Positions 29,559 to 34,789 of a DNA stretch of 34,789 nucleotides are shown here, piece after piece. The number at the start of each line of letters is the position of its first letter. Positions within the stretch are counted from its first letter, which is position 1. The stretch spans positions 1-34,789 of the forward strand of contig NZ_CAMHSK010000032.1 in assembly GCF_946187725.1 (NCBI RefSeq), in the 5' to 3' direction. Below the pieces are notes generated by a model. The model did no database searches. It was given only the letters and a program-made list of their open reading frames with translations, and was not told the origin of the DNA. The DNA is from an uncultured Treponema sp. (GTDB lineage: Bacteria > Spirochaetota > Spirochaetia > Treponematales > Treponemataceae). The translations under genes and the position numbers were made by a program.

Positions 29559-30248
29559 TTAGTCTTTGATTTCTACGCTGACTGGTTCCAGCGGTGTTCC
29601 GTCATAAGATTTGAGTGCTGTGATTGTGAGATTGAAATTTTCGTTTCTGACGGGAACAGCGATTCGAATTGTGTCGCCCTTTTTGTTGAAAGCGAATTTT
29701 GTTTCTGTGGAAATTGATTCGCCGTTCAGAAGAATTGAATCCGTGCTGAATGTAAGCGGATTTATGCTCTGATTGAAAGTCAGCTCAAGATTTATTTCGT
29801 ACGGATTGAGCCGTACCGTTTTGACATCCTGAAGCAGAAATTCGTCATTTTTGGAGAGGATTCTGCTTCCACGGTAATAAAGAATTTCTGAAGAAAGTTC
29901 TCCTGAACCTTCGTTTTGATGTTCATCCGAACGCCCGTTTTCACTTGATGAAAATGGTTCATCTTGAGGGGGAAATTCGGGAATATTGCGTTCTAAAGCC
30001 GTATTTCTTTCCATCGGGGGCGCGGGGCGGAAATCGGGTTCCTGTTGCGCTGAAAATGAGCGGGGGTTGGAAGGCCGTTCGTTCGGCCTGTTGCCTGAAA
30101 GCGCCGACCTTTCATTGCGGTCCGGTGGAGAAGGGCGTTCCCGGTCGCCGGGCCCAGAATGCCTGTCTCGTCCATGTGGATCTGCAAATGCACCCAGAGA
30201 GCTGATTGAGAAGATTAAAAGTAGAGCAAACTTTCCGGCGATTTTCAT
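29559..30248 (-). CDS. Secreted Pro/Arg-rich protein with C-terminal Ig-like domain
   Basis: A 229-residue exported protein. A Sec signal at residues 1-22 (LLLIFSISSLGAFADP) is followed by a disordered, Pro-, Arg- and Asp/Glu-rich region (residues about 23-120), where base composition turns GC-rich compared with its neighbours. Residues about 125-229 look like an SbsA-type Ig-like beta domain (LELTFNQSINPLTFSTDSIL, then GDTIRIAVPVRNENFNLTIT). There is no lipobox. It is the first gene of the two-component operon, which hints that it modulates the sensor in the periplasm, but this is inference. The ATG is six bases after a TATAAT -10, so its mRNA may be leaderless. Confidence 0.82.
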   Translation of the reverse strand: MKIAGKFALLLIFSISSLGAFADPHGRDRHSGPGDRERPSPPDRNERSALSGNRPNERPSNPRSFSAQQEPDFRPAPPMERNTALERNIPEFPPQDEPFSSSENGRSDEHQNEGSGELSSEILYYRGSRILSKNDEFLLQDVKTVRLNPYEINLELTFNQSINPLTFSTDSILLNGESISTETKFAFNKKGDTIRIAVPVRNENFNLTITALKSYDGTPLEPVSVEIKD

Positions 30249-30254
30249 AAATCA

Positions 30255-30260
30255 ATTATA
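30255..30260 (-). promoter_or_regulatory. TATAAT -10 with leaderless geometry for the Ig-like gene
   Basis: On the minus strand GGTATAAT ends seven bases before the ATG at 30248, and no convincing -35 is seen. The predicted start of transcription falls on the start codon. Confidence 0.5.
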
Positions 30261-30290
30261 CCCCAATATCTAGAAATACGGTACGAAAAA

Positions 30291-30325
30291 GTGTTCTGAA
30301 AAGCATAAGCCTTTTCTTAGAACTT
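30291..30325 (-). terminator. Terminator of the beta-helix lipoprotein gene
   Basis: On the minus strand GTTCTAAGAAAAG pairs with CTTTTCAGAAC across CTTATG with one or two bulges, and a T-rich tail follows. It lies just after the stop at 30327. Confidence 0.7.
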
Positions 30326-30326
30326 C

Positions 30327-32204
30327 CTATTTTATGCTCGCTGTTGCTGTCGTGCTTCCTGTTGAAACCGCATTTAATGTCTGTGCCGTTGTGCACAAGC
30401 CCTTGAAATCAGAACTTGAAATCGTCGGATTTGTGTAAACCTTGTAGCCCGATGATGAAGAACTCGTAAAATCAGGGCAGCTCATTACAAAAAGCCCGAA
30501 ACTTGAACTTGGAAGGGTGAACGCATACACCGTCGAATTGTTGACCTGGACTGCAACCTTTGAGACAGAGCTTGAAGAAGTCTGTCCCGGTTTTCCCATG
30601 CCGCCTGGACCGCCCATTCCGCTTGAACTTCCTGTGAAATAAAGCATTTTCTGACCGCTTGTGTTGTATTCGTTCAAAGCCATCTGTGAGCCGCTGGTTC
30701 CTGCAATAATTCCGCCGGTGATGTAAATCTTATTTCCTGAATCGAAAGAATCTTCTGAGCCGGTTGGCGCGTATGAGACCACAACTCCGCCCTGAATATA
30801 GAGATTGCCGTTTGAGTCAATTCCGTCGCCTCTTGTTGAATAGATATAAAGATAACCGTCTTTCATGTAGAACGCACCTGATGAGTCGCTTACATTTACT
30901 CCGTCGTCAGTTGATGTGACTTCTGTTTTTCCGCCTGAAATCTGAACGATACTTGCACCTTCAATTCCTTCTGCAGAAAAGTTCACGCTCTGATTTGAAT
31001 AGTAAACTCCGTCAGCATCGTAGTAAGAAATTATGTTGTTTGAATCAGTCGTGTAATTTGTTACGCCCGTGACATTGAATGTGTTCGTTCCGCCAGCAAT
31101 ATAAACTTTTGATGAATTGATGCCTTTTCCGTTGTAGGTCGTGACATTGATTGTGCCGCCGTTGATGTAAACGCAGCTTGTTGAGTCATCGGTATCGGTT
31201 TTGATTGCGTGCGCTTTTCTGAAAGTTGAAGAAGAAATGCTTCCTGTTCCATCGAATGTGATTGTTCCGCCATTTACGACGACGCTTGAATCTCCGTTCA
31301 GACCGCTTTTTCCTGTTGAAACGAGGGTGTAAGTTCCGCTGTTAATCGTGAGCACTGATTTTGATGCGATGCAGCTTTTGTATGCCTGTGTTACCGAGAG
31401 TGAGCCGCTTCCTGAAATCGTGAGGTCGCCCTTGCTGTAGAGAGTGCCTTTTGAATCACTTCCTTCTGATACTGCTGATTTTACGACCGTGCAGTCATAA
31501 GTCACGCCGTCTTCTTTATAAGTTGAGCCGCTTTCTGTTGAGTATTCTTCACCATATCCTGTGCCGTAAGCTCTTCCGTCAACGAAAGTGTTTGTTCCGT
31601 TCAAAAAAACGATTGCCGGAGAGCCTTTTGTGACTTCAAGACAAGGATAATTTGAAGAGCTGATTGAAACATCGTTAAGACTCACGGTAACCGCATCCGT
31701 TCCATTTGACTGAATCTTGACTCCGCCTGTCGTTGCCGTACCGGTGATGCTTATGGCAAGTTCACCTGCAAAGTCCGTAGCATCGATTTTGACAAGGCCT
31801 GTTGAAACGCCGGAATCCTTTGTGTATTTGACTGAAATCGTGTCGTTTGAGAAAGAAAGTTTTGAAGTCGTGATTTCAGACCAGGTAGAATTGTCTGCCG
31901 AGATTTTTCCTTCAGTTAAATCAATGTAAAGAACTGATGCAAAATCTTCTGGATTAATTTCCGTGTTTGTGCTTTCTGCCGAAGAATCACTCGAATCAGT
32001 AGAACCTGTTGAATCACTAGAAGAATCCGTGCTTGTTGAAGTTCCGCCGGTTGTCGCTGTTCCCGTGCTGTTTTCTGTCGAAGAACTTGTTGATGAAGAA
32101 GTATCTGAGCCTGTGCTTTCAAATTCTGATTCATCGTCAACAGCACATGCGGTGAGCAATAATGCCGCTGCAAGCAATGTAAAGATTTTTTTGATGTTTT
32201 TCAT
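30327..32204 (-). CDS. Beta-helix lipoprotein of the Cthe_2159/DUF4353 (carbohydrate-binding) type
   Basis: A 625-residue surface lipoprotein. The signal ends at lipobox LTAC (Cys20), and a Ser/Thr/acidic linker covers about residues 28-85. The body is a right-handed beta-helix-like repeat rich in Gly, Ser and Thr, with rungs such as VVVNGGTITFDG, CVYINGGTINVTTYNGKGIN and VQISGGKTEVTSTDDGVNV. Near the C-terminus GMGGPGGMGKPGQ is typical of the family. Relatives bind pectin or polygalacturonate, so plant-polysaccharide binding is plausible but not shown. GAGGTGG precedes the ATG. A promoter and direct-repeat operator are visible at 32291-32361. Confidence 0.85.
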   Translation of the reverse strand: MKNIKKIFTLLAAALLLTACAVDDESEFESTGSDTSSSTSSSTENSTGTATTGGTSTSTDSSSDSTGSTDSSDSSAESTNTEINPEDFASVLYIDLTEGKISADNSTWSEITTSKLSFSNDTISVKYTKDSGVSTGLVKIDATDFAGELAISITGTATTGGVKIQSNGTDAVTVSLNDVSISSSNYPCLEVTKGSPAIVFLNGTNTFVDGRAYGTGYGEEYSTESGSTYKEDGVTYDCTVVKSAVSEGSDSKGTLYSKGDLTISGSGSLSVTQAYKSCIASKSVLTINSGTYTLVSTGKSGLNGDSSVVVNGGTITFDGTGSISSSTFRKAHAIKTDTDDSTSCVYINGGTINVTTYNGKGINSSKVYIAGGTNTFNVTGVTNYTTDSNNIISYYDADGVYYSNQSVNFSAEGIEGASIVQISGGKTEVTSTDDGVNVSDSSGAFYMKDGYLYIYSTRGDGIDSNGNLYIQGGVVVSYAPTGSEDSFDSGNKIYITGGIIAGTSGSQMALNEYNTSGQKMLYFTGSSSGMGGPGGMGKPGQTSSSSVSKVAVQVNNSTVYAFTLPSSSFGLFVMSCPDFTSSSSSGYKVYTNPTISSSDFKGLCTTAQTLNAVSTGSTTATASIK

Positions 32205-32290
32205 AAGACCACCTCGTTTTTCAGGAAGTTAGGGAAGTGCTGGTTACACTTGTCTGGATTAATCCGCGCTCCATACCAGAGCTGATTCAG

Positions 32291-32319
32291 ACTTTAACTA
32301 GTTTCCCACCCGCTTTCAA
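32291..32319 (-). promoter_or_regulatory. Promoter of the beta-helix lipoprotein gene
   Basis: On the minus strand TTGAAA (32314-32319) and TAAAGT (32291-32296) have a 17-bp spacer. The leader is about 80 bases. Confidence 0.5.
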
Positions 32320-32342
32320 TTTTTTTCCCTGATTCTAAATGA

Positions 32343-32361
32343 CTTCTTAACATCTTCTTAG
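32343..32361. promoter_or_regulatory. Candidate response-regulator binding site (11-bp-spaced direct repeat)
   Basis: CTTCTTAA (32343-32350) and CTTCTTAG (32354-32361) repeat with an 11-bp offset, the spacing used by OmpR/PhoB-type dimers, and lie about 24 bp upstream of the -35. A similar TTTCTTAG lies at 32385-32392. Confidence 0.45.
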
Positions 32362-32405
32362 TGAGAACTTTGGTCCGAAAGAATTTTCTTAGAGTGGATG
32401 TGAGT

Positions 32406-33173
32406 TTAAAAATTCACTGCCTGCAGGAGTTTTTTGGTATACTGGTGTTCTGGATTTTTCAGAAGTTCGTTGGTGGGTTTTTCTTCAACGATTTTACCGT
32501 GATACATTACACCAATTCTGTCCGCCATGTAGACGACGACATTAAGATTGTGAGAAATGAAAAGATAGGTCAGATTTAAGGATTTTTGCATTCCCTTCAA
32601 GAGATTGAGAATTTGCGCCTGAATCAGGACATCCAGTGAGCTTACGCATTCATCGCAGATTACGAATTCCGGCCGCAAAATCATTGCACTTGCAATCGCA
32701 ACCCGCTGTCTTTGGCCTCCGCTCAGTTCAGACGGAAATTTTTCAAGCGAATCCGGGGGCAGACCGATTAGAGTGCGCATTTCATTTACAAGACCGAGTC
32801 TTTCTTTTTGGGACGAGCCGATTTTATGAATCTTCAAGCCTTCCTCGATTATAAATCCGATTTTATGTCTTGGATTGAGCGTCGCATACGGAGCTTGAAA
32901 GATAATCTGCATTTCCTTTCTGAAGTTGAGCATTTTCTCTCTGTTATGAAGCGGAATTTCTTCGCCTTTGAAAAGAATCTGCCCGGAATCAGCTTTTTCG
33001 AGAGAGGCAATCATGTTTGCAAGCGTTGATTTTCCCGAACCTGATTCGCCCACAAGTCCGTAAGTTTCGCCTTTAAAAATTGAAAGAGAAACTCCGTCAA
33101 CGGCCGCAAACGAGGATTTTTTGTTATATGAGAACCTTTTTGTCAAATCAGTGCATTCAAGGATTTTTTCCAT
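32406..33173 (-). CDS. Opp/Dpp-type ABC transporter ATPase (OppF-like)
   Basis: A 255-residue ATPase for peptide or nickel uptake. The Walker A is GESGSGKST near residue 41, the Q-loop IIFQAPYATLNPRHKIG, the signature LSGGQRQR, the Walker B FVICDECVSSLD and the H-loop ISHNL. The C-terminal NPEHQYTKKLLQAV is the family tail, although the Cys-rich OppF extension is short. The start overlaps the end of the OppD-like gene by 17 bp, so the two are translationally coupled. No permease or binding protein is in the window; these must lie elsewhere. It is the end of the luxS-led minus-strand run. Confidence 0.88.
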   Translation of the reverse strand: MEKILECTDLTKRFSYNKKSSFAAVDGVSLSIFKGETYGLVGESGSGKSTLANMIASLEKADSGQILFKGEEIPLHNREKMLNFRKEMQIIFQAPYATLNPRHKIGFIIEEGLKIHKIGSSQKERLGLVNEMRTLIGLPPDSLEKFPSELSGGQRQRVAIASAMILRPEFVICDECVSSLDVLIQAQILNLLKGMQKSLNLTYLFISHNLNVVVYMADRIGVMYHGKIVEEKPTNELLKNPEHQYTKKLLQAVNF

Positions 33174-34011
33174 AAATTAAATCGCCCCTTTCTTCAAGGA
33201 ATGCATCATAGACCGCAAGTTTTTGTCCGCGCTTTGAAATGTCCGGAATTGCTTCAATCAGCGCCTTTGTATAATCATGCTGCGGATTTTCAAAAACTGT
33301 CTTTGTCGGGCCTTCTTCAACAATCTTGCCCTTGTACATTATGTAGACCCGCGAGCATAGTTTTTTTACGACCGATAAATCATGCGTAATCAGAAGAATG
33401 GTCGTTTTATTGATTTTACGCAGATTCTGCAAAATTCCGATTATTTCTTCTTCTGTAAGCACATCGAGTGCCGTGGTGGGTTCATCTGCAATCAGAAGCC
33501 GCGGATTGTTCATCAGTGCCATTGCAATCATAATCCGTTGCTTCATGCCGCCCGAAAGTTCGTGAGGAAAACTATTTAAAATCCTCTTCGTGTCCAATAG
33601 TCCTGTGAGCCTGGCAAGTTCTTCTGCCCGCTCGTGAGCCTGTTCTTTTGAAAGACCGTGAATTAAGCCCGCTTCTTCAATCTGTTTTCCTGTTTTTATA
33701 AGAGGATTCAGGCTTGTCATCGGTTCTTGAAAAATGATTGATATTTCCTTTCCTGAAAGATGCCGGAATTCTTTTTCACTCATTGATGAAATCTGCTTTT
33801 CTCCGAGCCGAATTTCACCAGCCGTCATACGAATTGTTTCTGGCAGAAGATGAAGCACGCTCAGGGCGGTCATCGTCTTTCCTGAACCTGATTCACCCAC
33901 CAGCGCAACAAATTCACCTTCATCAACACCGATTGAAACATCGCTCAAAACCGGTGTTGATTTATTGTGTGAGAAAATTTCTGCACTCAGGTGATTTATT
34001 TCAAAAAACAT
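33157..34011 (-). CDS. Opp/Dpp-type ABC transporter ATPase (OppD-like)
   Basis: A 284-residue ATPase. The Walker A is GESGSGKTM near residue 38, the Q-loop IIFQEPMTSLNPLIKTG, the signature LSGGMKQR, the Walker B LLIADEPTTALD and the H-loop LITHDLSVV. The tail NPQHDYTKALIEAIPD is characteristic. It is shorter than typical OppD (about 330), lacking most of the C-terminal regulatory extension. It is paired with the OppF-like ATPase (17-bp overlap) and lies 43 bp after luxS. The substrate could be peptides, nickel or another solute. No permease lies nearby. Confidence 0.88.
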   Translation of the reverse strand: MFFEINHLSAEIFSHNKSTPVLSDVSIGVDEGEFVALVGESGSGKTMTALSVLHLLPETIRMTAGEIRLGEKQISSMSEKEFRHLSGKEISIIFQEPMTSLNPLIKTGKQIEEAGLIHGLSKEQAHERAEELARLTGLLDTKRILNSFPHELSGGMKQRIMIAMALMNNPRLLIADEPTTALDVLTEEEIIGILQNLRKINKTTILLITHDLSVVKKLCSRVYIMYKGKIVEEGPTKTVFENPQHDYTKALIEAIPDISKRGQKLAVYDAFLEERGDLIYGKNP

Positions 34012-34054
34012 GACTTTTGGGGAACTGATTAGGCTTTGGTTGATTCCGGGGCTT

Positions 34055-34549
34055 TTATGCGTCTGCGAAGACTTTTCCGTCAGACAGTTTTACCTGAAGT
34101 TTTGTATATTCGCAGTGGAAATCGTTTTTAAGACGATTCATATAGCGCTCGCATTCCCATTTGCACATAGGCAGGTCATGAAGAAGATAGTTGCCGCATG
34201 TTTCCGGGGTTGTGGCCGGAACTTCATTTTGAGTCAGAATCCATTCAAGACAGCTGATTGTAAGGCGCCTCATGTCTTCGACAGTGTATGAGCCTGTCAT
34301 AATGATATACATGCCCGTAAGACAGCCCATTGGTCCTACATATACAACATCATCTTTTGCTTCAGAATTGCGGAACCAGGTCGCCATGAGGTGTTCGATG
34401 CTGTGTATTGCCGAAGGAGCGACTGCAGGCTCTTTGTTTGGTTCTGTGATTCTAAGATCGAAAGTGGTGAATCCCTTGTCTACGCGTGAAACATAAATGC
34501 CCGGTTTTAAATTTGTGTGATCAATTGTAAAACTCTGTATGACTTCCAT
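34055..34549 (-). CDS. luxS: S-ribosylhomocysteine lyase LuxS
   Basis: A 164-residue enzyme that cleaves S-ribosylhomocysteine to homocysteine and the autoinducer-2 precursor DPD. Zn ligands His49 and His53 in AIHSIEHLMATW and Cys118 in PETCGNYL are present, and catalytic Cys76 sits in GPMGCLTGMY. The start MEVIQSFTIDHTNLKPGIYV at 34549 is preferred to an upstream TTG at 34582, which would overlap the -10. It may be the first gene of a run with the two ATPase genes. Autoinducer-2 signalling is not implied; methyl-cycle detoxification is the basic role. Confidence 0.95.
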   Translation of the reverse strand: MEVIQSFTIDHTNLKPGIYVSRVDKGFTTFDLRITEPNKEPAVAPSAIHSIEHLMATWFRNSEAKDDVVYVGPMGCLTGMYIIMTGSYTVEDMRRLTISCLEWILTQNEVPATTPETCGNYLLHDLPMCKWECERYMNRLKNDFHCEYTKLQVKLSDGKVFADA

Positions 34550-34581
34550 AGTGCCTGTAACGCTCCTGTGATTTTTCTTCA

Positions 34582-34610
34582 ATTATAGAGCAGCGGGGAT
34601 TTGAGGGCAA
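34582..34610 (-). promoter_or_regulatory. Promoter of luxS
   Basis: On the minus strand TTGCCC (34605-34610) and a perfect TATAAT (34582-34587) are 17 bp apart, about 33 bp before the luxS ATG. CAGGAG lies in between. Confidence 0.6.
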
Positions 34611-34648
34611 TAGCGGGGTTTTTAAGCATAAAAGTGGGAAAATCCGTG

Positions 34649-34701
34649 AAAAATAAAAAAAACGAAAAAAAATGAAAAAATTTCGAAAAAAAATAAAATT
34701 T
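34649..34701 (+). promoter_or_regulatory. Phased A-tracts (UP-element-like curved DNA)
   Basis: A-tracts begin at 34655, 34665, 34675, 34686 and 34695, that is every 9-11 bp, directly upstream of the strong promoter at 34705. Such phasing bends DNA and, as an UP element, boosts rRNA promoters. Confidence 0.7.
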
Positions 34702-34704
34702 CTG

Positions 34705-34733
34705 TTGACACAAAATGTATGTCGTGATATATT
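34705..34733 (+). promoter_or_regulatory. Strong stable-RNA promoter, probably for an rRNA operon
   Basis: A perfect TTGACA (34705-34710), a 17-bp spacer and TATATT (34728-34733) follow the A-tracts. Downstream, GTTCTTTGAA (34773-34782) resembles the leader element found before 16S rRNA genes. The window ends before any rRNA sequence can be seen. Confidence 0.65.
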
Positions 34734-34739
34734 CATCCT

Positions 34740-34789
34740 CACCCGCTGACAACAAGTGCGGCGGTCACAAAGTTCTTTGAACAGCAGAC
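34740..34789 (+). other. Start of a leader, probably of an rRNA operon (truncated)
   Basis: About 50 bases follow the promoter, with an imperfect CCGC-N-GCGG hairpin (about 34743-34762) and the GTTCTTTGAA element, then the window ends. No 16S sequence is present, so this is an inference. Confidence 0.4.

Noticed and set aside
1..34789. tRNA genes, CRISPR arrays, intact insertion sequences or prophage
   Set aside because: None was seen by eye on either strand. A tRNA scan and a repeat finder would be needed to rule out small or unusual cases.

Overview
The window looks like a chromosomal segment of a gut- or rumen-type Treponema, or a close spirochaete relative. This is inferred from moderately low GC, gene content typical of an anaerobe (A-type flavoprotein FprA, a PreA-like iron-sulfur dehydrogenase, a butanol-type dehydrogenase), many lipoproteins, and a family of GC-rich intergenic repeats. 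No sequence search was run, so the genus is an inference. I see about 35 protein-coding loci. There is no tRNA, CRISPR array or intact insertion sequence. The extreme right edge looks like the promoter and leader of an rRNA operon.

Layout. (1) 1-3315, accessory left end: a collagen-like surface lipoprotein running off the left edge, a small XRE regulator, a stand-alone nuclease-like gene of the phage PBECR type bracketed by a 55-bp direct repeat, and a two-gene hypothetical module whose second gene is frameshifted. (2) 3394-8849, housekeeping: pth-mazG, a convergent fur(zur)-znuA-znuC-znuB metal uptake operon, and cobS. (3) 8921-11793: a DUF2971 gene coupled to a hotdog thioesterase, then a membrane GGDEF diguanylate cyclase. 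(4) 11790-15902, minus strand: a NitT/TauT-type binding protein and permease with no ATPase, an iron-type alcohol dehydrogenase and FprA. (5) 16135-24736: ilvE, then minus-strand methyltransferase, prmC, GNAT, a PreA-like enzyme, transketolase and a 482-residue protein of unknown function. (6) 24737-26960, repeat-rich: intergenic repeats, an Rpn-family nuclease gene, decayed DNA and a strong sigma-54-type promoter feeding hsp20. (7) 27449-32204, minus strand: a two-component system with a Pro-rich Ig-like secreted protein, next to a Cthe_2159-like beta-helix lipoprotein. (8) 32406-34549: luxS followed by two Opp/Dpp-type ATPases.

How the parts fit. The zur-znu operon is a self-contained metal homeostasis unit with a dyad in front of the regulator gene. 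The two-component system probably controls the neighbouring beta-helix lipoprotein: an 11-bp-spaced direct repeat of the kind bound by OmpR/PhoB regulators lies just upstream of that gene's promoter. Both ABC systems (NitT/TauT-type and Opp-type) lack subunits here and must be completed from elsewhere.

The points most worth a second look are: the duplication-flanked nuclease gene; the PreA-like enzyme carrying the N-terminal iron-sulfur module of dihydropyrimidine dehydrogenase but no FAD/NADPH module; the hsp20 control region with two stacked perfect inverted repeats abutting a consensus sigma-54 promoter; the intergenic repeat family; and three genes with the geometry of leaderless transcripts.
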